A stretch of 64,000 nucleotides of DNA from an uncultured Prevotellaceae bacterium. GTDB lineage: Bacteria > Bacteroidota > Bacteroidia > Bacteroidales > Muribaculaceae. Made by a program: the position numbers and the translations under genes. How positions within the stretch are numbered: the first letter of the stretch is position 1; every line of letters starts with the position of its first letter. Where the stretch lies: contig ONYP01000002.1 in assembly GCA_900322135.1 (NCBI GenBank), positions 21,178 through 85,177 on the forward strand, given 5' to 3'. Of this stretch, positions 27,016 through 34,883 are shown piece by piece. The notes beneath the pieces were generated by a model that was not told the origin of the DNA, ran no database searches, and worked only from the letters and a program-made list of their open reading frames with translations.

Positions 27016-28854
27016 ATGACAAGAGAGGAATCAGCACTGGCGTTGCTCAAGTCCTGCTACGGCTATGACCATTTCAGAGGGCAGCAGTGGGATATCATCA
27101 ACCACACGCTCGACGGTGGTGACAGCATCGTGCTCATGCCCACGGGCGGCGGCAAGTCGCTGTGTTTCCAGATTCCCGGCCTGATGAGCGAGGATGGCTT
27201 TGCCATCGTCATCTCTCCCCTGCTGGCGCTGATGAATGACCAGATAGACGCATTGCAACAGAACGGCATACCTGCCCTGGCGCTGAATAGCGAGAAAAGC
27301 GAGAACGAGAACCGGCAATGTGTCGAACTGCTCATGCAAGGCAAGGTAAAACTGCTTTATATCTCTCCCGAGAAACTGCTCAGCGAAATTGGCCGATGGT
27401 CCGACCGTATCATCGAACGCATCTGTCTGTTTGCCGTTGACGAGGCTCACTGCATCTCGCAGTGGGGACATGACTTCCGCCCCGAGTATACCCAGTTGGG
27501 CTGCCTCAAGCAACGCTATCCCGACATCCCTGTCATGGCCCTGACAGCGACTGCCGACCGCATCACACGGGACGATATCGCCAGGCAGCTGAACATCCCT
27601 GAGGCCCGGCTATTCATTAGTTCGTTTGACCGTCCCAACATCTCGCTGAATGTCGTGCAGGGGTCGACCGGCAAGGTCAAGTTCCGCCAGATTGTCCAGT
27701 TCATCAACCTGCACCGCGACGAGAGCGGCATCATTTATTGCCTGAGCCGCAAGAGCACCGAGAAGATGGCCGCCGAACTCAGCCGCCTGGGCATCGATGC
27801 CAGAGCCTTCCACGCGGGCATGAGCGCCAAGGACAAGCAGCAGGTGCAGCGCGATTTTCTCAACGATGACCTGAGAGTGGTGTGTGCCACCATCGCATTC
27901 GGCATGGGCATCGACAAGAGCAATGTGCGCTATGTCATCCACAGCAACATGCCCCGCAACATCGAGAGCTATTACCAGGAAATCGGGCGTGCCGGCCGCG
28001 ACGGCCTGCCAGCCGAGGCCCTGCTGTTCTACACCTACGGCGATGTCATCACCCTGCAGCAGTTTGCGCGTCAGTCGGGACAGGCCCAGGTCAATATGGA
28101 GAAACTGCAGCGCATGCAGCAGTTTGCCGAGAGCGGAGTGTGCCGCCGTCGCATCCTGCTCAATTACTTCAACGAGCGCTATGACCACGATTGCCACAAC
28201 TGCGATGTGTGCAACAACCCGCCCGAACGGTTCGACGGCACGCGCTATGCCCAAATGGCCCTGAGCGCCATCATGCGCACAGGCGAACAAGCCGCGATGT
28301 TTACCGTGACCGACATCCTGCGGGGCTGGCGCAAAGCCGATATCATCGAGAAGGGCTATGACCAGCTGAAGACCTTCGGCGTGGGACGCGAACTCACGGT
28401 AGCCGAGTGGAATGCCTACCTGTTGCAGATGCTGCAATTGGGATTGTTTGATGTCGCTTATGATGAAGGCAACCACTTGAAGGTCACCGACTACGGCAAG
28501 GAAATCCTTTACGGGCGGCAGACGGTCCAGTTCAACCGCTACCAGCGCCGCGATTTCAATGCCAAAAAGCGCCAGGCCGAGCAGGCCCTCATTCCTGCTG
28601 AGCCCGCCGAGAAGAAACAGATGGACAAGGTGCTGCTTGAACAGCTGCGTGATGTGCGCAAGGCCATTGCCACATCAAGCCGCATCGCTCCATATATGGT
28701 ATTCAGCGACAAGTCACTGCAGGCCATGGCGACCGAGAAACCCACCACCAAGGCCGAATTCGGTCTCATCCACGGCGTGGGCGATGTGAAGTGCCAGAAG
28801 TACTGGCGCCCCTTTACCGCCGCCATCAGCGACTACCTCTCCCACCACTCTTAA
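27016..28854 (+). CDS. recQ: ATP-dependent DNA helicase RecQ
   Basis: 612 residues. Walker A MPTGGGKSLCFQIP, the DEAH box in VDEAHCISQWGHDFRPEY, motif III ALTATAD and motif VI QEIGRAGRDG identify a RecQ helicase. A zinc-binding RQC part follows with CRRRILLNYF and CHNCDVCNNPP. The C-terminal 100 residues end in a helical HRDC-like region (KPTTKAEFGLIHGVGDVK). It unwinds DNA in repair and recombination. The gap upstream has no clear promoter. It is convergent with the NSS transporter gene. Confidence 0.95.
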   Translation: MTREESALALLKSCYGYDHFRGQQWDIINHTLDGGDSIVLMPTGGGKSLCFQIPGLMSEDGFAIVISPLLALMNDQIDALQQNGIPALALNSEKSENENRQCVELLMQGKVKLLYISPEKLLSEIGRWSDRIIERICLFAVDEAHCISQWGHDFRPEYTQLGCLKQRYPDIPVMALTATADRITRDDIARQLNIPEARLFISSFDRPNISLNVVQGSTGKVKFRQIVQFINLHRDESGIIYCLSRKSTEKMAAELSRLGIDARAFHAGMSAKDKQQVQRDFLNDDLRVVCATIAFGMGIDKSNVRYVIHSNMPRNIESYYQEIGRAGRDGLPAEALLFYTYGDVITLQQFARQSGQAQVNMEKLQRMQQFAESGVCRRRILLNYFNERYDHDCHNCDVCNNPPERFDGTRYAQMALSAIMRTGEQAAMFTVTDILRGWRKADIIEKGYDQLKTFGVGRELTVAEWNAYLLQMLQLGLFDVAYDEGNHLKVTDYGKEILYGRQTVQFNRYQRRDFNAKKRQAEQALIPAEPAEKKQMDKVLLEQLRDVRKAIATSSRIAPYMVFSDKSLQAMATEKPTTKAEFGLIHGVGDVKCQKYWRPFTAAISDYLSHHS

Positions 28855-28946
28855 AAACAACAAGTATTATATCAGAAAACAAGAAATACAATCAATGGTT
28901 GTCCTTGTTGTCAATCAAGTTACTTATAGTTGTCTGATAATAAAGT

Positions 28947-30293
28947 CTATCCGATAATGCCGGTCAGGTAGAGGAAGATGAAGAAGATGCAGACCGGAGC
29001 GATATAGCGCATGCAGAAGATCATATAGGGCCCCATCGCGCCCTTGAGGCGGCCATTGTTGGTAATCTGGTCGCGGATGACCTTGCGGTCGAGAATCCAT
29101 CCCACATACACTGCCGTGAACAGGCCACCCAACAGCATGAAGATGTTGCTGGCTGCATAATCCATCATGTCAAAAATATTCTTGCCCCACAACTTGATAT
29201 CGGCGAGCACATTGAACGACAACGCAGCCACAGCGGCAAGGATGAATGTAATCAACGCCGTCCAGAAAATGGCACGCGGACGCGAAACATTGTGCTCCTC
29301 CATGATGAATGTGATGGGAATCTCGCTCAGCGAGATGGTCGAAGTCAACGAGGCAAAGAACACCAGCAGGAAGAACAGCAATGCCCAAACATAGCCACCA
29401 GCCATCTGCTGGAAAATACCCGGCAACACCTCAAAAATGAGGCTCGGTCCGGCTGTGGGTTCCATATTGAAGGAGAACACGGCAGGGAAAATCATCACAC
29501 CCGACAGAATAGCTACCAGGGTGTCGAGCGAAGCCACCGTCACAGCATCCTTGACCAGCGAGGTGTCGTCCTTGAAGTAGGAACTGTAAGTCACCAGGCA
29601 CGATATGCCGATTGACAGCGAGAGGAACGCCTGACCGAAGGCCACCAGAACCCCTTTCCAGGTGAGTTCAGAGAAATCGGGCCAAAACAGGAACTCGAGA
29701 CCCTTGCGGGCTTCCGACATAAGCAACGAGTTGACACAGAACACGATAAGGATAACAAACAGCAGCGGCATCATGATGCTCGACACGCGTTCGATACCCT
29801 TCTCGATGCCGCGGCTCATCACCATGAAATTAATCACCAAGAAGAGCATCGTCCATCCCACACAGCGCCAGGGATCAGCGATGAGGTTGCCGAACATCGT
29901 GGAATACTCATTGGCAGAATGTCCGCTCAGGTTGCCCAAAGCCGCCTGAAACAGATACTCTATAATCCAGCCGCACACCACGCTATAGAAACCTATCACA
30001 ATGAAACTGCCCATGATGCAGATGTAGGTGAACAGGTAGTATTTCTTACCCGGGGAAAGGCGCTTGAGCGCCGCCTTCATATTGCTGTGGGTAGAGCGTC
30101 CGATAATGAACTCACTCAAAATCACAGGAATACCCATTACCAGGATGCAGAAAATATAGATCAGGATGAAAGCGCCACCGCCATTCTCACCGGCCTCATA
30201 AGGGAAACGCCAGATGTTCCCCAGTCCCACAGCGGAGCCCACTGCAGCAGCAATGGCTCCGAGCCGTGTAGCAAAACCTGCTCGCTTGCTCAT
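28947..30293 (-). CDS. Sodium-dependent transporter of the NSS (SNF) family
   Basis: A 448-residue membrane protein with about 11 hydrophobic helices. The first helix carries the family signature RLGAIAAAVGSAVGLGNIWRFPYE, which binds sodium and substrate, and the start of TM3 GFYSVVCGWIIEYLF is typical. Bacterial members import amino acids with sodium. The exact amino acid is not known. It has its own promoter and a short leader. Confidence 0.92.
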   Translation of the reverse strand: MSKRAGFATRLGAIAAAVGSAVGLGNIWRFPYEAGENGGGAFILIYIFCILVMGIPVILSEFIIGRSTHSNMKAALKRLSPGKKYYLFTYICIMGSFIVIGFYSVVCGWIIEYLFQAALGNLSGHSANEYSTMFGNLIADPWRCVGWTMLFLVINFMVMSRGIEKGIERVSSIMMPLLFVILIVFCVNSLLMSEARKGLEFLFWPDFSELTWKGVLVAFGQAFLSLSIGISCLVTYSSYFKDDTSLVKDAVTVASLDTLVAILSGVMIFPAVFSFNMEPTAGPSLIFEVLPGIFQQMAGGYVWALLFFLLVFFASLTSTISLSEIPITFIMEEHNVSRPRAIFWTALITFILAAVAALSFNVLADIKLWGKNIFDMMDYAASNIFMLLGGLFTAVYVGWILDRKVIRDQITNNGRLKGAMGPYMIFCMRYIAPVCIFFIFLYLTGIIG

Positions 30294-30321
30294 AGTATTG
30301 TTTCAGTTTATAGATATGTGG

Positions 30322-30352
30322 CAAAGGTAGACAGAATCCGTGAAACGGGCAA
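30322..30352 (-). promoter_or_regulatory. Promoter of the NSS transporter gene
   Basis: Minus strand TTG (30350-30352), 20 bp, TACCTTTG (30322-30329), about 29 nt from the ATG at 30293. Confidence 0.75.
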
Positions 30353-30401
30353 GCCCTTGACAAAAAATTGTGGCTGCACGACATCCCGTCGTGAATATAT
30401 C

Positions 30402-30704
30402 TCATATTGAGCGGAATTGCGGAACGGGGTCTACGGGACGCGGGGCGCGAGAGGGAGCGGGTTGGTGGTGACGCTTGTGGGAGCGTTCACGCTTGGGTTT
30501 GCCGGGTTTGGACTGTTTTTGGGCAGCGGGTTTCGACGGTTGGTGAGTCGCGTTGACCGAGTCCACCTCCTGCTTGAAATGCTGTATAGCGGTTGTGGCG
30601 GGCACGGTGTCGTTGCGACACGAGCGCAATGCAGCCATCGCCGCGAGGAGCATGGCCACAATAACCAGCACGACGACGGTACCACGCCGTTCACGCCTTG
30701 ACAT
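30402..30704 (-). CDS. Small membrane-anchored basic protein of unknown function
   Basis: 100 residues from the ATG at 30704. It starts MSRRERRGTVVVLVIVAMLL, one transmembrane helix with a positive cytoplasmic end, then a Lys/Arg/Pro-rich tail (PGKPKRERSHKRHHQPAPSR). The upstream ATG at 30731 would lie only about 3 nt from the predicted transcript start, and the longest frame from 30827 is upstream of the promoter, so I use 30704. Similar small anchors occur in Bacteroidales but no function is known. Confidence 0.6.
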   Translation of the reverse strand: MSRRERRGTVVVLVIVAMLLAAMAALRSCRNDTVPATTAIQHFKQEVDSVNATHQPSKPAAQKQSKPGKPKRERSHKRHHQPAPSRAPRPVDPVPQFRSI

Positions 30705-30738
30705 CTGCCACAAGTGCCGTGAGTCACCCATTGGGGTA

Positions 30739-30769
30739 CAAAGATAGTGCAAGCCGAATACAATGGCAA
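30739..30769 (-). promoter_or_regulatory. Promoter of the small membrane protein gene
   Basis: Minus strand TTG (30767-30769), 20 bp, TATCTTTG (30739-30746). Confidence 0.65.
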
Positions 30770-30902
30770 GAAAAAGCCAGTTTTCTTGCATTGTTGAGGC
30801 GAAGCCTATCTTGCCCGAGCACCCCACAGTGCGCAGGGAACGGCAAGTATTAACGGGAAAAGGGGATTTTTGGACAGTTTTTTTAAGAAAAGGAGGTGGT
30901 GA

Positions 30903-30928
30903 ACTGCAAAAATGATTACTTTTGCAGT
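30903..30928 (+). promoter_or_regulatory. -7 box inside a perfect inverted repeat, upstream of VanZ-like gene
   Basis: TACTTTTG (30917-30924) would be the -7 element; it lies in ACTGCAAAA (30903-30911) / TTTTGCAGT (30920-30928), a perfect 9-bp dyad with an 8-nt spacer. No good -33 box is seen. The dyad could be an operator covering the promoter. Confidence 0.5.
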
Positions 30929-30960
30929 TTGGAAAACAAAATTAAATCAAATAACACAAT

Positions 30961-31416
30961 ATGAAATCTTTTATCTTGTCGATTCCCAATGGATTGCTCA
31001 CGGCTATCGCCGTGGTGATGGTATTGATATTCACCTTTGTGGAGAACCCATTCGGGATAAATGCCTTGAAAATCTTCCCCTATGCTGAACAAGTGGGGCA
31101 CTTTGTGCTCTATCTGCTGGTGGCTCTTGTGATGATAATTGATTATGCGAAGGCCAGGTTGCCTCATCACAGCAAGGTGAACCAGGAGATGGCCATTGCG
31201 GCCGCAACTATGGTGCTTGCCCTTGTGATGGAGATCGGGTTGATGTTCTCGACCAACGGCCTCAACTATGACATCATGAATGTAGTGGCTGCCGCACTGG
31301 GAGCTGCTCTTGCGTTCGTGTTCTACCACTTCTGGCTGCTGCACCCACTGCGCCACTACCTGTATCACTCGATTCAGCACCACTGGCGCTATCAGCACCG
31401 CCGCAAGAAGAAATAA
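30961..31416 (+). CDS. VanZ-like membrane protein
   Basis: 151 residues with four hydrophobic helices and a basic C-terminal tail (HHWRYQHRRKKK). Short VanZ-like proteins (PF04892) have this topology, with the KIFPYAEQVGHFVLYLLVAL segment resembling the conserved KxxHxxxY region. VanZ gives low-level teicoplanin resistance in enterococci; in Bacteroidetes the role is unknown. It is preceded by a dyad-covered promoter, so expression may be controlled. Confidence 0.7.
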   Translation: MKSFILSIPNGLLTAIAVVMVLIFTFVENPFGINALKIFPYAEQVGHFVLYLLVALVMIIDYAKARLPHHSKVNQEMAIAAATMVLALVMEIGLMFSTNGLNYDIMNVVAAALGAALAFVFYHFWLLHPLRHYLYHSIQHHWRYQHRRKKK

Positions 31417-31508
31417 GCGGGCAAGCGGTATCGATGTCGTGGCCAAATCGTTGATTATTTTAGTCTTAGATTTAACGGATTACAATAGGCTTCAAGGTCG
31501 ATATCGTT

Positions 31509-31534
31509 TATCGGTTTAATGAGCGAAACCGATA
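31509..31534. promoter_or_regulatory. Inverted repeat upstream of the HTH-methyltransferase gene, likely operator
   Basis: TATCGGTTT (31509-31517) and AAACCGATA (31526-31534) form a perfect 9-bp dyad with an 8-nt spacer, extended by imperfect outer GATAT arms. It lies 84 bp upstream of a protein with its own HTH domain, as expected for self-regulation. Confidence 0.5.
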
Positions 31535-31617
31535 GTTTAATATCATTGGTCCCCGGCAGTAACAGGGGGCGAAGAGGCTCAGACAAAACACGAATCAACC
31601 CAAGCAGTCGTTAAGAT

Positions 31618-32766
31618 ATGATATTCTCGGACAAAATCAAGCAGTTGCGCATCGAGAGCGGCAAACGCCAAAAGGACCTTGCTAAGGCCATCGGCGTGGA
31701 TGTGCCGGCCTACAGCCGCTATGAGCACGGTGAACGGCGTCCCAAGCGGGAGCAGGTGCTTAGGCTTGCCCGCATCTTCAAGACCGACCCCGATGAACTG
31801 GTTGCCATGTGGCTGGCCGACGAGGCCTACTCGCACATCGCCCATGACAAGATGGCTGTCCGTGCCGCTGAACTGTTGCGCGACATGCTTGAGGGAGGGT
31901 CGGCTACAGCTAGTGAGGATATTCCTGTTAAACCCGTTACCACAACGGTGGCTGTAAAACGGGGCCTGGTGGCAAGCATGGGCCGCTCGGTGATGCCGCA
32001 CTATGAGCAGGGCGATGCCGCCACAGTGATGCGGCGCATCGAGGACGACAGCATCGACTGCATCGTCACCACCCCGCCCTACTGGCGTCGACGCAGCCAG
32101 GGGACCGAGAGCATCAGCGCGAGAACCAGAGAAGAATATGAGAACGACTTGCTGGCGACGATGGCCCAGGCATGGCGCGTGCTCAAACCCACAGGCTCGT
32201 TGTGGCTCAACATGGGTGATGACACGACCGACGGCTTTGTCCAGGGAATTCCATGGCGCGTGCTGCTCCAGATGATGGATACCCAGGGATGGCACCTGGT
32301 GAACGAGGTGGTGTGGAACAAAACCACGACATCGCCACAGGGCAGCCAAGACCACCTGCGCAAAGTGCATGAGTTGATGTTCCACCTGGTCAAGGACGAG
32401 GATTTCTACTATAATGATGAAGAGCTGCGCCGCACATTCGCCTTGATTATGCATGGCAGCAAGGGGCAAGGCAGGGTTCCCAGGGGCAAGGCGCACCAGC
32501 TGATGGTTCCCAGCGATGTGTGGACCATCGGCGTGCAGCGTTCGGGCATCGCCCACTACTGTGTCGCCCCCGACACGCTCTACCGCTTGCCGCTAGTGGC
32601 CACCTGTCCCCGCGGGGGCATTGTCCTGGACCCGTATTGCGGCACCGGCACGGCGTGCAAGATTGCCTATGAGATGAACCTGCGCAGCATCGGCATCGAC
32701 ATCAACCCCGAGTATATCAAGAAGGCCATGGCAAGCACCGAGGCCAAGCCGCTGAGCCTGTTTTGA
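31618..32766 (+). CDS. XRE HTH domain fused to a DNA methyltransferase
   Basis: 382 residues. Residues 1-66 are a Cro/C1-type helix-turn-helix (KIKQLRIESGKRQKDLAKAI, then YSRYEHGERRPK). From about 118 to 375 is an amino-methyltransferase of the beta order: the catalytic motif TTPPYW at 151-156 precedes the SAM-binding motif DPYCGTGTACKIA from 338. TPPYW is typical of N4-cytosine enzymes but also occurs in N6-adenine ones, so the methylated base is open. No restriction nuclease gene lies nearby, making it an orphan. The HTH may let it repress its own gene through the dyad upstream. A terminator follows. Confidence 0.88.
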   Translation: MIFSDKIKQLRIESGKRQKDLAKAIGVDVPAYSRYEHGERRPKREQVLRLARIFKTDPDELVAMWLADEAYSHIAHDKMAVRAAELLRDMLEGGSATASEDIPVKPVTTTVAVKRGLVASMGRSVMPHYEQGDAATVMRRIEDDSIDCIVTTPPYWRRRSQGTESISARTREEYENDLLATMAQAWRVLKPTGSLWLNMGDDTTDGFVQGIPWRVLLQMMDTQGWHLVNEVVWNKTTTSPQGSQDHLRKVHELMFHLVKDEDFYYNDEELRRTFALIMHGSKGQGRVPRGKAHQLMVPSDVWTIGVQRSGIAHYCVAPDTLYRLPLVATCPRGGIVLDPYCGTGTACKIAYEMNLRSIGIDINPEYIKKAMASTEAKPLSLF

Positions 32767-32823
32767 CACCCCGAGACATTCATCCAGAATATCTAGGATA
32801 TCCAGATTATCCAGAACATATAG

Positions 32824-32850
32824 AGCATCCAGTCGTCTGGATGCTTTTTG
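32824..32850 (+). terminator. Terminator of the methyltransferase gene
   Basis: AGCATCCAG (32824-32832) pairs with CTGGATGCT (32837-32845) around TCGT, followed by TTTTTG. Confidence 0.75.
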
Positions 32851-32866
32851 ATTGCTGAATTTTTTG

Positions 32867-32874
32867 TAATTTTG
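32867..32874 (+). promoter_or_regulatory. -7 box of the ABC-F gene
   Basis: TAATTTTG, 22 nt before the ATG at 32896; the nearest TTTG upstream (32847-32850) is only 16 bp away, so the -33 element is uncertain. It rules out a start at 32848. Confidence 0.55.
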
Positions 32875-32895
32875 CCGTCAAATTACAATCGTAGA

Positions 32896-34830
32896 ATGAT
32901 TTCTATTCAAGGACTCAAAGTGGAATTCGGCAGTCAGGTACTGTTCGAGAACATCAGTTATGTCATCAACAAGCGGGACAAAATCGCGCTTGTGGGGAAG
33001 AACGGAGCCGGCAAGACCACGATGCTGCGCATCATCACCGGTGAGCAACAGCCCACGAGCGGCACTGTCGCCCGTCAGGCCGACATCACCATCGGCTACC
33101 TGCCGCAGCAGATGCAACTCAAGGACGAACTCACCGTCAAGCAAGAGGCTGCGAGGGCGTTTGAGCATGTGCAGCAGATGGATGCCGCCATCGACCGCAT
33201 GAACACGGAACTGGCCGAGCGCACTGACTATGACAGCGCCGACTACCAAGAGCTCATCGAGCGAGTGGCCGAGAAGACCGAGTTGCGCTCCCTAATGCAG
33301 AGCGAGAACATCGAGGCCGAAATCGAGAAGACCTTGATGGGCCTGGGCTTTGAACGCAGCGACTTTGACCGCCCCACTAGTGAGTTCAGCGGCGGTTGGC
33401 GTATGCGCATCGAGTTGGCAAAACTGCTGTTGCGGCGGCCTGATGTGCTGTTGCTCGACGAGCCGACCAACCACCTGGACATCGAGTCTATCCAATGGCT
33501 GGAGGCGTTCCTGAAAAACCGTAACGGAGCCCTGTTGCTGGTCTCACACGACCGAGCCTTTATCGATAATGTGACTAATCGCACGATTGAGATTTCGCTA
33601 GGCAAAATATATGACTACAAGGTGAGCTACAGCCAGTTTGTGGAACTGCGCAAGGAGCGCGTGGAGCAACAGATGCGCGCCTACGAGAACCAACAGAAGC
33701 TTATCCACGATACCGAGGACTTCATCGAGCGTTTCCGCTACAAGGCGACCAAAGCCGTCCAGGTGCAGAGCCGCATCAAGATGCTGGAGAAACTCGAGCG
33801 CATCGAGGTCGATGAGGTGGACCGCTCCCGCATGCGGCTCAAATTCCCGCCTGCGCCACGCAGCGGTGACTATCCTGTCATTGCCGAGGACCTGCGCAAG
33901 GACTACGGCTCGCTGAATGTGTTCCAGGGCGTGACCTTCACCATCAAGCGCGGCGAGAAAGTGGCCTTTGTCGGCAAGAACGGAGCCGGCAAATCCACCC
34001 TGGTCAAGTGCATCATGGGCGAAATCCCCTATGACGGCAAACTGCAAATCGGACACAATGTCAAGATCGGCTACTTTGCCCAGAACCAGGCGCAACTGCT
34101 TGACGAGACGCTGACGGTGCACGACACCATCGACTATGTGGCCGTGGGCGACATACGCACACGCATCAACGACATCCTGGGCGCCTTCATGTTCGGCGGC
34201 AAAGCCGCCGACAAAAAAGTAAAGGTGCTGAGCGGCGGCGAGAAAAGCCGACTGGCGATGATACGCCTGCTGCTGCAACCCGTCAACCTGCTCATCCTCG
34301 ATGAGCCGACCAACCACCTGGACATGCCCAGCAAGGATGTGCTCAAGGAAGCCATCCAGGCCTTTGAGGGCACGGTCATCGTCGTTTCCCACGACCGTGA
34401 TTTCCTGAACGGCATCGTGGACAAGGTGTACGAGTTCGGCGACCATCGCGTGCGTGAGCACCTGGGCGGCATATATGATTTCTTGCAGAAAAAACAACTG
34501 GATTCCCTCCAGCAGCTGGAGGTCAAGAGCAGCCCCGTGGCAGCAGCAGCCGAGGAGTCACAGGAGCCTGCCAGCCAAGGCAAGATGGACTACCAGCGGC
34601 AGAAAGAGCGTGAACGCCGCATCCGTCAGGCCGAGAAAAAGGTGAAGACGCTGGAAGCCCGCATCGCCGAACTGGAGCAGCAACTCGCCGACATCGAGGA
34701 CAAACTGACGACGGCCGGCACCGAGGACCTGGACATTTACTACACCCACTCCAAAATCAACCGCGAGCTCGAGGAGGTAATGGCTGAGTGGGAACAGGCA
34801 GGCGAAGAGCTGGAGAGAGTTAGAAGTTAG
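32896..34830 (+). CDS. ABC-F family ATPase (ribosome-associated type)
   Basis: 644 residues from the ATG at 32896. It has two ATP-binding cassettes and no membrane segments: Walker A GKNGAGKTT (near 33) and GKNGAGKST (near 360), signatures FSGGWRMR and LSGGEKSR, and Walker B VLLLDEPTNHLD and LLILDEPTNHLD. A linker joins the domains and a C-terminal coiled coil (about 560-640) resembles Uup/YdiF types. Such proteins act on ribosomes in translation quality control or antibiotic protection. The final codons (VRS and the TAG stop) are made by the heptad repeat array that starts at 34819. Confidence 0.92.
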   Translation: MISIQGLKVEFGSQVLFENISYVINKRDKIALVGKNGAGKTTMLRIITGEQQPTSGTVARQADITIGYLPQQMQLKDELTVKQEAARAFEHVQQMDAAIDRMNTELAERTDYDSADYQELIERVAEKTELRSLMQSENIEAEIEKTLMGLGFERSDFDRPTSEFSGGWRMRIELAKLLLRRPDVLLLDEPTNHLDIESIQWLEAFLKNRNGALLLVSHDRAFIDNVTNRTIEISLGKIYDYKVSYSQFVELRKERVEQQMRAYENQQKLIHDTEDFIERFRYKATKAVQVQSRIKMLEKLERIEVDEVDRSRMRLKFPPAPRSGDYPVIAEDLRKDYGSLNVFQGVTFTIKRGEKVAFVGKNGAGKSTLVKCIMGEIPYDGKLQIGHNVKIGYFAQNQAQLLDETLTVHDTIDYVAVGDIRTRINDILGAFMFGGKAADKKVKVLSGGEKSRLAMIRLLLQPVNLLILDEPTNHLDMPSKDVLKEAIQAFEGTVIVVSHDRDFLNGIVDKVYEFGDHRVREHLGGIYDFLQKKQLDSLQQLEVKSSPVAAAAEESQEPASQGKMDYQRQKERERRIRQAEKKVKTLEARIAELEQQLADIEDKLTTAGTEDLDIYYTHSKINRELEEVMAEWEQAGEELERVRS

Positions 34831-34863
34831 GAGTTAGAAGTTAGGAGTTAGGAGTTAGGAGTT
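34819..34863 (+). repeat. Heptad tandem array overlapping the ABC-F stop codon
   Basis: Six units of GTTAGAA or GTTAGGA run through the last codons and stop of the ABC-F gene and continue into the intergenic space. Confidence 0.9.
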
Positions 34864-34883
34864 GATGTTGAGGACGGTAGCCA

